Source: Natronolimnobius baerhuensis
GTDB lineage: Archaea; Halobacteriota; Halobacteria; Halobacteriales; Natrialbaceae
DNA: 64,000 nucleotides
Direction of reading: 5' to 3'
NCBI RefSeq assembly: GCF_002177135.1
Contig: NZ_MWPH01000001.1
Span: forward strand, 1,116,001 to 1,180,000
The notes beneath the pieces were generated by a model, which ran no database searches, had not been told where the DNA came from, and saw only the letters and a list, made by a program, of their open reading frames with translations. This document shows positions 50,306-58,652 of this stretch, piece by piece. Both the position numbers and the translations under genes were made by a program. Numbering within the stretch: position 1 is the first letter of the stretch; each line of letters starts with the position of its first letter.

Positions 50306-52861
50306 ATGGCATACGGTCTCGATCTCGGCCCGGACGCGGTTCGGGCGGCACGCGATACCGGCAGGGGGATGGAAATCGACACGTCACCGCTCGGTGATGG
50401 TGGTGCGTGCGACACTGGCAGCGCTGGCGCTGTCGAGGGAACTGAACAAACACAGACTGTAGGACAGACGGGGGAGACAGGCGAACCCATCAGCATGGAC
50501 ACGCTCGAGGCTGCTGTTGACTCCGTTCTCACGCTCGAGTCGGGAGCAGAGACGCTCTGTTATGCGATTCCGGACCCGGTCGGGACGAACGACGTGGCAG
50601 CCACGCGCTATCGCGAGGCAGTCGACGCAGCCACTGCAGCTCACGACATCTCGCTGACGGCGATTGATCGCGGGTTCGCGGTGATCTACGACCAGCTTTC
50701 GGCGGACAAGTTCACTGGTCTCGGCGTCTATCTCGGCCGGCAGACGACGACGGTTTCGCTCGCGTATTACGGCGTCCCAGCGCTCTCGTTTTCTCTCCCC
50801 ATCGGCAGTGAGTGGGTACTTGAGCAGGCGACAGCCGAGTGTGGGGCTGCCCGCGAAACAGTCGCCGAGACACTCGAGACGTTTGCACTCGATCCCGACA
50901 CCACAGGCGAGATTGAACAGGCACTGGCCCAGGCCTACGATGCGGTGATCGCCAGCATTCTCGAGGAACTTCTCGAGCGAGCCGATGACGGGACGGTTCA
51001 GGAGAGCGTTGCCGTGCCGGTCGCGGTCGCCGGCTCGGGCGCAGTCGACGGCCTTGAGTTCCTCATTGGCGGCCGATTCGACGCGGCTCCACTCCCATTT
51101 TCGATTCGCGGCGTCCGATTTGCAGAGGCGCCGACTGAAAGCGCCGTTCGTGGGGCAGCCACAGCAGCCGCAGATGGCGTCGACGGGACAATCGAGTGGG
51201 ACGAACTCGAGACGACAGCAGAGCCGGATACTGAAAGCACCAACTCGAGCGCCAGCGGCGGTGACACTGAAACAGCACTCACGTTCGACGACGGGGCCGC
51301 AACCGCAGCCGATCCATCAGACAAGGCGATAGACGACTTATTCGACCGTCTCGGCGACCGCGATGCCGAGCTCGAGGCGCTCAGAGACGACCTCGAGAGC
51401 GTCGATAGCTCACTCACGACGACACTCGAGGGTCTCTCCGACCGAACCGCTGCGGTCGAAGCTGAACTCGAGGAAACCGCCTCGACAGCTGCGAGTGAGA
51501 CGGAACTCAACGCACTCGAGGACGAGGTCAGCACGCTCGAAGAGGCCCTCGACAGGCTCGAGGATGACCTCGAGAGTCGTCAAGAGGCCCATGAGGCGCA
51601 TGTTGGGGCCGTCGATGACCGACTTGCAGAAACTGTGACGACTGACGACCTCGAGACGCTCGAGGATCGACTCGCAGACCTCGCGCAGACTGTTGACGAC
51701 GACACTCTCACAGAAACAGTGGAGACGCTCGAGGACGACCTCGAGACGCTCGACCGTCGCTTCGAGACGCAGTCGAGCCAGTTCGAGAGTCAGGAAGCCC
51801 GTCTCGAGGGTGTTTCGGGTCGACTCGAGGAACTCACGACGCGAATCGACGCCATCGCTGGCGACCTGGACGATGAGCGTGATGCACGAGAAACACAACT
51901 CGAGGAGATCGAACGGGTGGTTGAAACGGGACTCGAGGACGTGGAAGACTCGCTCACAGCGGATCTCGAGTCCGCCGAGACACGTACTGCAGCCCTCGAG
52001 GAAGAACTCGAGGCGACGACAGCCACAGTCTCTGATGTGACAGACGAAATCGAGACCCTCGAGTCGAGCGTCGAGGACCTCGATGAGCGAACTGCGGCTG
52101 CTCCAACCGACGTAGATCTCGAGCGTGTCGAGGCACCCATCGACGCACTCGAGGCTGAAATTTCGGGGCTCGAGACGCGCATCGAGGAAAGACACGACAA
52201 ACATACCGATCTCGCGGAAACGGTGGAGACGCTCGAATCGACGGTCGAGGAATTGCCAGACGAAGGCACTGTTGTCACTGCAACAGCGCACTCCGCGGTT
52301 ACGGATCGGATTGGCGCACTCGAGGACGACGCCGAGACGCGGGCCGAGCGCCTCGAAGAACACGCCGACCAGTTGACTGCGCTCGACGAGACAGCCGACC
52401 GAGTGGCAGCGCTTGCAGAACAGGTCGACACAGTCGCGACGCAGACAGACACCAGCGATATCGAGTCCACACTCACGGACCTCGAGACGCGTCTCGAGTC
52501 GGTTGCCGACCAGCAGCCGTCGGCGGAGACGATCAGCGCGCTCGAGGATCGGGTGTCGACGCTCGAGGAGGGACATGCAGAGACGCCAGCGACGGCTGAC
52601 GTGGCCACACAGACGGAGTTCGAAACGCTGCAGACCGAACTGGAGTCGGTTCGCTCGCGTGTCTCCGAGATGGACGAGGCTGACGACGACGCGCTCGATG
52701 GACCATCGCTCGTGCAGCCAATCGCCGCCGGTGGCGGAAGTGCTGGTCTCGTCGCCGGGTTCGTTGCCATACTTGGCGGCTCAGGAATGGTCGGTGCCGG
52801 TGCACTCATCGGTGGCGCACTGGTGCTCATCGGGGCGATTGCGACTGCTCGCAAGCAGTGA
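50306..52861 (+). CDS. actin-like ATPase domain fused to long coiled coil and C-terminal membrane hairpin
   Basis: The 851-residue protein begins MAYGLDLGPDAVRAARD, a phosphate-1-like loop of the actin/Hsp70/MreB superfamily. At about 145-160 is VYLGRQTTTVSLAYYG (phosphate-2-like) and at about 235 VAVAGSGAVDGLEFLIGG (adenosine-like). A linker of about 60 residues precedes roughly 450 residues of almost continuous coiled coil. Two hydrophobic segments at the C-terminus (LVAGFVAILGGSG, GAGALIGGALVLIGAIA) would anchor it in the membrane. It may be a membrane-tethered cytoskeletal or scaffold protein. It lies 90 bp after the transducer on the same strand. The ATPase fold call rests on motifs only. 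Confidence 0.7.
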   Translation: MAYGLDLGPDAVRAARDTGRGMEIDTSPLGDGGACDTGSAGAVEGTEQTQTVGQTGETGEPISMDTLEAAVDSVLTLESGAETLCYAIPDPVGTNDVAATRYREAVDAATAAHDISLTAIDRGFAVIYDQLSADKFTGLGVYLGRQTTTVSLAYYGVPALSFSLPIGSEWVLEQATAECGAARETVAETLETFALDPDTTGEIEQALAQAYDAVIASILEELLERADDGTVQESVAVPVAVAGSGAVDGLEFLIGGRFDAAPLPFSIRGVRFAEAPTESAVRGAATAAADGVDGTIEWDELETTAEPDTESTNSSASGGDTETALTFDDGAATAADPSDKAIDDLFDRLGDRDAELEALRDDLESVDSSLTTTLEGLSDRTAAVEAELEETASTAASETELNALEDEVSTLEEALDRLEDDLESRQEAHEAHVGAVDDRLAETVTTDDLETLEDRLADLAQTVDDDTLTETVETLEDDLETLDRRFETQSSQFESQEARLEGVSGRLEELTTRIDAIAGDLDDERDARETQLEEIERVVETGLEDVEDSLTADLESAETRTAALEEELEATTATVSDVTDEIETLESSVEDLDERTAAAPTDVDLERVEAPIDALEAEISGLETRIEERHDKHTDLAETVETLESTVEELPDEGTVVTATAHSAVTDRIGALEDDAETRAERLEEHADQLTALDETADRVAALAEQVDTVATQTDTSDIESTLTDLETRLESVADQQPSAETISALEDRVSTLEEGHAETPATADVATQTEFETLQTELESVRSRVSEMDEADDDALDGPSLVQPIAAGGGSAGLVAGFVAILGGSGMVGAGALIGGALVLIGAIATARKQ

Positions 52862-52869
52862 CTCGTCTC

Positions 52870-54087
52870 CTATCGGTCCGTCACCCAGAGGAAGATACTG
52901 AGTACAGTTGCGGCCGCAACCGAGGCGGCCAGGACCGAAAACGCCAGTTGGAAGCTCGCAACTTCGGACAGCACGCCGACAATCGCCGGAGAGATCGCCC
53001 CCGCACCCATGAGCAGCGTTCGAACAACTCCCAGTCCACCACCTGCAACGTCATCCGGGATCGCACTCATGAGATAGGCCCCTCTGACGGGGCGAAAGCC
53101 GTGTGATCCGATTCCGACCGCGACGAGTGCGGCCCCGAGGACGACCGGGCCAGCCGTCTCAGTCAGTGCGATGAGCGTGACGAGTGCGACCGTCGCGAGC
53201 GAGAGTAAAGCGACGATGATCGGCAGTCGACCGAGCCGGTCGCTCAGTTCACCAGTCCCAAGTTGGACCAGACTCGCAAGGAAGAACGCACTGTAGAGCA
53301 CTCCTGCCGTCGCATCCGTCACCCCCGCTTCGGCGGTCAGATACAACGGTGCGAACGCGACGAGGCCGTTGTAGGTAAACGCAAACAACACCGTCAGCAA
53401 GGCGAATATCGAAAATCGCCACTCTCGAAACAGGGTTGCATACTGGCCGAACGCAAACGCCTCGCGAAGTGCCGGTGTGGCATCACCCGCCGTTTCATCC
53501 GGCACTCGAGCCGGAACACGAACCCAGAACGCGACTGCGAGGACGAGTCCGAGAATCCCTGTCCCCAAAAAAATGAGCCGCCAGCTCGCGCCGAACGCGA
53601 AGTGGACGCCTGCGACTGCGACGACAGCCGTTGGCGCGATCACACCGCCGAACGTGCCGAACGTATCGAGGACGCCGAGTGCGCGGCCCGTCCGATGGGG
53701 ATAGGCTCGAGAGAGCAATCGAACGGCGACAGTTTTGTGCGCGCCGGTTCCCGCCCCCATCACGAGCATCGCACCCACGAGCACGAGAAACGGCGAGTCG
53801 ACGATGAGTACCAACGAGCCACTGGCTGCGAGCACCACGCCTGCCGTGACGACGGAGACGGAACCAAGCCGATCAGCGAGCACGCCCGACGGAAACTGCA
53901 TTGCGGCATAGACGAGCATGAAGCCGGTAAACGCCAGCCCGAGGTCGGCGTTCGAGACGCCGTAACTCGCCTGAAACGAGCCAAATAGCGGCGGAAACGC
54001 GTAGCGGAGAAACTTCGCTAGAAACCAGATTGCAGCCGTCAGGACGAGCACGTCGGCTCGAGTGAGACGGCGAAGCGTTCCTCTCAT
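52870..54087 (-). CDS. major facilitator superfamily transporter
   Basis: The protein of about 405 residues has twelve hydrophobic helices. MFS loop motifs are seen in QFPSGVLADRLGSVSVV (motif A-like DRxG) and LGTGELSDRLGRLPIIV in the second half. Gly-rich helices such as LAASGSLVLIVDSPFLVLVGAMLVMGAGTGAHKT resemble sugar-phosphate or nitrate-type carriers. Substrate unknown. ATG 54087 (MRGTLRRLTRADVLV) is chosen, just before TM1; earlier in-frame starts are possible. Confidence 0.88.
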   Translation of the reverse strand: MRGTLRRLTRADVLVLTAAIWFLAKFLRYAFPPLFGSFQASYGVSNADLGLAFTGFMLVYAAMQFPSGVLADRLGSVSVVTAGVVLAASGSLVLIVDSPFLVLVGAMLVMGAGTGAHKTVAVRLLSRAYPHRTGRALGVLDTFGTFGGVIAPTAVVAVAGVHFAFGASWRLIFLGTGILGLVLAVAFWVRVPARVPDETAGDATPALREAFAFGQYATLFREWRFSIFALLTVLFAFTYNGLVAFAPLYLTAEAGVTDATAGVLYSAFFLASLVQLGTGELSDRLGRLPIIVALLSLATVALVTLIALTETAGPVVLGAALVAVGIGSHGFRPVRGAYLMSAIPDDVAGGGLGVVRTLLMGAGAISPAIVGVLSEVASFQLAFSVLAASVAAATVLSIFLWVTDR

Positions 54088-54345
54088 TAGTGGACCCACG
54101 CGCGTTGAAGCGACGAGAAACCACCGATGCTCGCCGGCTGTGAGAGCAGCCATCAAACCAAGCCGTGACGAGCGGGCACTCGAGGTGAGAGTCCGCCTAT
54201 CGTGAACGATGAAAATAGAGATTCAACAGCCATATCCAGATGTAGTAGCTTAAAGAGCAACTAAATACTCATTTTAGAGTACATTCATAATCCAAATAGC
54301 GTGTTTCGAGTTACATTTATGTAGTTGGTCGTTGACGACGTCCAT

Positions 54346-54528
54346 ATGGCAGTGAATGGTACTCGAGAATGGACTGATCCCACAACGTGTCCCTTCTGTG
54401 GGGACCAGTTGTCATCACCCGGCGTGGGGTTTGTTGATCACATAGACGACAGTGGTTCGTGTGAACAGGAGTTCGATCACTGGCGCGAAAACGTGGCTGG
54501 TGACCTCGCTGGAGAGTGGAGTGGCTGA
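54346..54528 (+). CDS. small zinc-finger protein (DUF7501-like)
   Basis: The 60-residue protein has TCPFCGDQL, GVGFVDHIDDSGSC and FDHWRENVAGDL. A CxxC pair plus His and a further Cys could form one zinc site. It resembles a widespread haloarchaeal small-protein family. It follows a 250-bp AT-rich gap with a TATA-like TTACATTTAT about 35 bp before the ATG. Function unknown. Confidence 0.75.
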   Translation: MAVNGTREWTDPTTCPFCGDQLSSPGVGFVDHIDDSGSCEQEFDHWRENVAGDLAGEWSG

Positions 54529-54685
54529 GTCACAGCGAGGACCGCAACGGCAGACGGCCACCGACACACCACCCTTTTAGACGAACGTTCAGTATTAAAC
54601 CACAATAGTAGGGAGAGTATTGTATAGAGTGATACACAAGCATCTCCACAGAACATTCTTTTATGTGGTATGTTCTCACAGTGCT

Positions 54686-54826
54686 ATGGTCTACACGGAC
54701 CCATACACACCAACCCGTTCGCGGTACGAATGCCGGCGTTGTGGCTATCAGGAATCAACCGACTCACTCAGTTCTTGTCCCGAGTGTAACGGACACACAC
54801 AAAACATCGCTGTTGGCAGGGAGTAG
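54686..54826 (+). CDS. 46-residue rubrerythrin-like zinc-ribbon protein
   Basis: It has YECRRCGYQ and SSCPECNGHTQNIAVGRE, two CxxC knuckles in the spacing of a rubredoxin/zinc-ribbon. The ending GHTQNIAVGRE matches the small haloarchaeal proteins annotated as rubrerythrin-like. The ATG at 54686 is used. These proteins are probably zinc-binding regulatory or redox mini-proteins; the actual role is unknown. Confidence 0.75.
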   Translation: MVYTDPYTPTRSRYECRRCGYQESTDSLSSCPECNGHTQNIAVGRE

Positions 54827-54873
54827 GTCCCGACGCCTGCGGCGACTCTCACTGTGGTTCCACGGTTTCGTCG

Positions 54874-55353
54874 TCAGTCGAAATCCGGAAGATCCTCTGG
54901 CGGTTCGTACTCGGCTTCCCAGTCGATATAGTCATCTTTGAGCACCTCAGAGACGATTTGTCCGAACTCCGTCAGTTCGGCATTGATCGCAGAGACCGTG
55001 CCCCAGGTGTCGAGTTCCGGGTGATATTCTCGAGTCTGCCAATCCTCGGGGATTCCCGGCGCGTGATACCCCACGCGGTCGGCGAAATCGTCCCAGAAGA
55101 AGTCGAACTCTGAAAAGAGTTCGAGATCGCGAGCAATGTCGTACTCTCGACGCTCGAGGTCAGTCTCTGCGAGCCACATGTCGAATGCCGCCTCCCAGGC
55201 ACCGGTCTCGAGGAACTCCTGAAGTTCCTCCCGGCGGTAGTCGACGTCGACGCCGTCGTCGGCGCTGATCGTTGCGTCTTCGTACTCGTTTGGATCGACG
55301 AACTCCAGTGCCGGTGGCGCTGGCGGTTCGGGTGCGTCGGCCGCGAGTGTCAT
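54874..55353 (-). CDS. conserved haloarchaeal acidic protein (159 aa)
   Basis: The soluble, very acidic protein has aromatic-rich helices (YRREELQEFLETGAWEAAFDMWLAETDLERREYDIARDL) and FDFFWDDFADRVGYHAPGIPEDWQTREYHP. The central EL-rich helices suggest an all-alpha fold. No known motif is seen. The ATG at 55353 (MTLAADAPEPPAPPALEF) is preferred to an earlier GTG/ATG. Function unknown. Confidence 0.7.
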   Translation of the reverse strand: MTLAADAPEPPAPPALEFVDPNEYEDATISADDGVDVDYRREELQEFLETGAWEAAFDMWLAETDLERREYDIARDLELFSEFDFFWDDFADRVGYHAPGIPEDWQTREYHPELDTWGTVSAINAELTEFGQIVSEVLKDDYIDWEAEYEPPEDLPDFD

Positions 55354-55475
55354 ACCTGTCCGTAGGAGCGGTCGGTGGATAAGAATTCTCACCGACGCCA
55401 CACAGATGGCGGACCCGAAACTGGCGACGAACAGCGAACCATATCGTTATTCCTGTCGACGATATAGACACTCGT

Positions 55476-55844
55476 ATGGCCAGCGATAGCGGTGGGCGAG
55501 ACTACAACCTCACGGAACTGTTCGCCCTCAAGTTCGTCCTCGCGGACGTGGTGATCATCGCGGCGCTGTTATTGGCAGGCCCGTGGGTCGCAGTCGCGAT
55601 CACTGCGCTGTTCGTACTCAGTTTTGTTCTGCTCTGGTATCTCACCCGACCCGCAGACGACACAGACGAGACCGAACAGGCTGTTGATCCGGTCACCCAA
55701 CTTCAGCAACGCTACGCCGCGGGTGAACTCTCCGAAACCGAGTTCGAACGCCGCCTCGATCACCTCGTCGAATCGAACGAACGCGCCGAACGTGCTGGCG
55801 TCGACACCGACGAGTTAGAACTCGAGTACGAGCGCTCGGATTGA
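55476..55844 (+). CDS. membrane protein with SHOCT domain
   Basis: The 122-residue protein has two transmembrane helices (FVLADVVIIAALLLAGPWVAVAITALFVLSFVLLWYL) and a C-terminal SHOCT motif (VTQLQQRYAAGELSETEFERRLDHLV), then an acidic tail. SHOCT is a short helical module at the end of many membrane proteins, thought to promote oligomerisation. A homologue-rich haloarchaeal family; specific role unknown. Confidence 0.85.
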   Translation: MASDSGGRDYNLTELFALKFVLADVVIIAALLLAGPWVAVAITALFVLSFVLLWYLTRPADDTDETEQAVDPVTQLQQRYAAGELSETEFERRLDHLVESNERAERAGVDTDELELEYERSD

Positions 55845-55896
55845 CGCTGCTGGCGGAACCAAACACTCAATCACGCGCCACCCGTAGCACTGAATC

Positions 55897-56676
55897 ATGA
55901 CCGAGTACGAGGCCGTGATCCTCGACATCGACGGGACAATCATTCGCGGCGACGACCTCCTTTCCGGGGCGGCCGCCGGCATCCGAACCCTCGAGGAGGC
56001 GGGCTGTTCGCGGCTGTTATTTTCGAATAACCCGACGCGGGGTAGCGCCCACTACCGCGAGAAACTCGCACCGTACGGACTCGAGGTTGACCCGGAGACC
56101 GTCCTGACCTCGGCGACGGTGACCGCACAGTACCTCGCCGACACCCATCCCGACGAGCGCGTTTTCCTCGTTGGGAGCCCGCGACTCGAGACGATTCTCG
56201 AGGAGGCAGCAATCGAACTGACGACGGCCCCCGACGCGGCCGATGTCGTCCTTGGCTCGTTCGACCGCGAGTTCTCCTACAGCGATCTCACCGACGCCTT
56301 ACAGGCACTCGAGGACGGGAGCGCGTTCTATGGCACCGATCCGGATACGACGATCCCGGTCGACGGGGGCACCATCCCCGGCTCGGGAGCGATTCTCGCG
56401 GCCATGGAGGCGGCCGCGGGACGCGAACCCGATGCCATCCTCGGGAAACCCTCCGCGGTCGCCGCCGAGGCAGCGAACGCGCGACTCGAGGCCCCACCCG
56501 AACGAACGCTCGTCGTCGGCGACCGGCTCGATACCGACATTGCACTCGGCAAGCAGGCTGGCATGGAGACGGCTGTCGTCCTCACGGGCGTGACGGAGCG
56601 GGCGGATCTCGAGGGGGGTAGTCCAGAGCCGGATCACGTCCTCGAGTCGCTCGGCGATATCGAGACGATTCTTTGA
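55897..56676 (+). CDS. HAD-IIA family phosphatase (NagD-like)
   Basis: The 259-residue cytoplasmic phosphatase has the nucleophile motif LDIDGTI (Asp9 and Asp11), LFSNNPTRG (motif II Ser/Thr region), LGKPSA (motif III Lys) and VVGDRLDTDIALG (motif IV). A type IIA cap lies between motifs II and III. Homologues act on sugar phosphates, p-nitrophenyl phosphate or pyridoxal phosphate. No pathway partner is adjacent. Confidence 0.92.
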   Translation: MTEYEAVILDIDGTIIRGDDLLSGAAAGIRTLEEAGCSRLLFSNNPTRGSAHYREKLAPYGLEVDPETVLTSATVTAQYLADTHPDERVFLVGSPRLETILEEAAIELTTAPDAADVVLGSFDREFSYSDLTDALQALEDGSAFYGTDPDTTIPVDGGTIPGSGAILAAMEAAAGREPDAILGKPSAVAAEAANARLEAPPERTLVVGDRLDTDIALGKQAGMETAVVLTGVTERADLEGGSPEPDHVLESLGDIETIL

Positions 56677-56741
56677 GCACTGTGGTTGCGACTCGGAGAC
56701 ATACTTATCCCGCTGAACAACATAGTCACAAGTGATTACAT

Positions 56742-56960
56742 ATGCGAGCGAAGCTCACAACCATCGTTCGACGGGCACGCTACGCTGCCTTCGGGGCCGC
56801 AGTCGGTGCCGCGGTCGGCAGTCTGTTCGGTCGAAACGGAGCAAGCACTGGCGGCGCAATCGGCGGACTGGTCGGCGCGTTCGTCGCCGAAACACGCGAG
56901 ACAGCAGACGAGTACATCGGCGAAGCGAGAGGACGCGTCGACGACGCGAAAACCGAGTAG
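56742..56960 (+). CDS. small glycine-zipper membrane-associated protein (72 aa)
   Basis: It has a basic N-terminus (MRAKLTTIVRRARY), a Gly/Ala zipper (FGAAVGAAVGSLFG, GGAIGGLVGAFV) and an acidic amphipathic tail. The GxxxG-like pattern suggests helix packing in a membrane. It has its own promoter-like gap and is 53 bp from the S66 peptidase gene. Function unknown. Confidence 0.65.
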   Translation: MRAKLTTIVRRARYAAFGAAVGAAVGSLFGRNGASTGGAIGGLVGAFVAETRETADEYIGEARGRVDDAKTE

Positions 56961-57013
56961 CGGCGTCAATCACTCACCTACCACTATTTGTCAGTACGCA
57001 CATAGCATCTGCC

Positions 57014-58066
57014 ATGACAGTCGTCACGACGCCACCGCCACTCGAGCGCGGCGACAATATCGCCGTCATCGCCCCATCATCGAACCCAATCGAGGAGTAC
57101 CCACACGTCTACGACCGCGGCCTCGAGCGCTTGCGCGAGGTGTTCGACCTCGAGCCGGTCGAGTTCCCGACCGTCGCGATGGGCAACGAGGAGTTAGCCG
57201 ACGAGCCCGAAGCGCGCGCTCGAGATATCATGGATGCCTTCGCGGATCCCGAGATCAACGGCGTCATTGCCCTCATCGGCGGTAACGACCAGATTCGCGT
57301 CCTCGAGCATCTCGATCCGAAAGTCCTCCGGGCAAATCCAACCAGGTTCTACGGCTACAGCGACAACACGAACCTTGCGCTGTATCTCTGGAATCTGGGA
57401 ATTGTCTCCTACTACGGCCCCTGCGTCTTCACCGAACTCGCAATGGACGGCGAGATGTTCGAGCACACAATTGCGTACACCGAACGTGCCTTCTTCGCGA
57501 ACTCGTTTGGCGAGATTCAGCCCGCCGAGCGCTTCACCGACGAACCCGGCGACTGGGCAGATCCCGACTCGCTCGAGCAGGCCCGCGACACCGAAGCGAA
57601 TCCGGGTTGGCACTGGGCCGGCGGCGACGACCCCGTCTCGGGACGCGTCTGGGGCGGCTGCCTCGAGATTCTCGACCAGCAGTTCCTCGCGGACCGATAC
57701 CTCCCCGACGAGGACGACCTCGAGGGGACGATCCTCGCGCTCGAGACCTCCGGGGAACTGCCCGATTCCAGGTGGGTCGCTGGCGTCCTCAGAGCCCTCG
57801 GCGAGCGCGGCCTGCTCGAGCGCTTCGCCGGCGTGCTCGTCGGTCGCCCGGCAGCGCGATCACACCTCGATGACCGCCCGCGGGAGCGTCGCGACGCGTA
57901 TCGAGACCAGCAGCGCGAGGCAATCGAGGGCGTCCTCGAGCGGTACAATCCGAGCGCACCGCTCGTCTGCAACGTCGATTTCGGGCACACGTGGCCGACG
58001 ACGCCGATTCCACTCGGCAGCGTCGTCGAGATTGATCCCGAGAGCGAGACGATTCGCTTCGAGTGA
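57014..58066 (+). CDS. S66 family peptidase (LD-carboxypeptidase/MccF-like)
   Basis: The 350-residue serine peptidase fold starts GDNIAVIAPSSNP. The nucleophile Ser is in GYSDNTNLAL (near residue 115). WGGCLEILDQQFLADRYLP, with the Glu of the EGTILALETS region, follows, then catalytic His in FGHTWPTTPIPLG. Relatives cut murein tetrapeptides or inactivate microcin C. This organism is expected to lack murein, so a detoxification or peptide-turnover role is likelier. ATG 57014 is chosen by family start. Confidence 0.9.
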   Translation: MTVVTTPPPLERGDNIAVIAPSSNPIEEYPHVYDRGLERLREVFDLEPVEFPTVAMGNEELADEPEARARDIMDAFADPEINGVIALIGGNDQIRVLEHLDPKVLRANPTRFYGYSDNTNLALYLWNLGIVSYYGPCVFTELAMDGEMFEHTIAYTERAFFANSFGEIQPAERFTDEPGDWADPDSLEQARDTEANPGWHWAGGDDPVSGRVWGGCLEILDQQFLADRYLPDEDDLEGTILALETSGELPDSRWVAGVLRALGERGLLERFAGVLVGRPAARSHLDDRPRERRDAYRDQQREAIEGVLERYNPSAPLVCNVDFGHTWPTTPIPLGSVVEIDPESETIRFE

Positions 58067-58070
58067 GTTG

Positions 58071-58514
58071 TCAGTCGCCGTTTTCGCCTGCAAGCGCCTG
58101 CTGGCGAAGCTGATTCTCCTGCTCGCTCGAGACCGTAAGTTCGGGCACCGGCGTCGGTTCGTTATCTTCGTCAATCGCGACGTAGACGAAGTAGGATTCG
58201 GTCGTCTTCTCGCGTTCGCGCGTCCGGAGGTCTTCGCGCTCGGTGACCAGTCGGACCTTGACGCTCGAGGTGCCGGCGTCGTAGACATAAGCGGTGATGT
58301 AGGCCGTGTCGCCGACTGGAATCGGGCGCTCGAAGTCCATGCGGTTGACGTGGGCGGTGACACAGGTTTCGCCCGCAAACCGCATCGCGCTCATTGCTCC
58401 CACCTCGTCCATCCACTTCATGACGTTGCCACCGTGGGCGACGTCGAGCATGTTGGCGTGATTCGGCTGGACCATCTCGCGGTTCTCGATGACGGTTTCG
58501 ATCAGTGCAGTCAT
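58071..58514 (-). CDS. acyl-CoA thioesterase, hotdog fold
   Basis: The 147-residue protein has the YciA/BACH-type pattern VQPNHANMLDVAHGGNVMKWMDEVGAMSAMRFAG, with catalytic Asn/Asp and His candidates, and TAHVNRMDFERPIPVGD as the second strand block. Such enzymes hydrolyse acyl-CoA to acid and CoA. It converges with the S66 gene, 4 bp between stops. Confidence 0.9.
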   Translation of the reverse strand: MTALIETVIENREMVQPNHANMLDVAHGGNVMKWMDEVGAMSAMRFAGETCVTAHVNRMDFERPIPVGDTAYITAYVYDAGTSSVKVRLVTEREDLRTREREKTTESYFVYVAIDEDNEPTPVPELTVSSEQENQLRQQALAGENGD

Positions 58515-58652
58515 GGTCGTACGTTGTCAGGGAGGCTACTCAGGCCTGTCGTCACAACTCGAGGAGTTCGGCCCGAACAGACCATGTCAGCCTGCGAGAA
58601 CGACTCGCAAGTTCGACACTGGTAAAAGCCCCGACCGAGTTGCATAGTGCTA

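Noticed and set aside
51790-52854. Long antisense frame over the coiled-coil gene
   Set aside because: It arises from GAG/CTC-rich heptads read backwards; it is Ser-rich with no fold.
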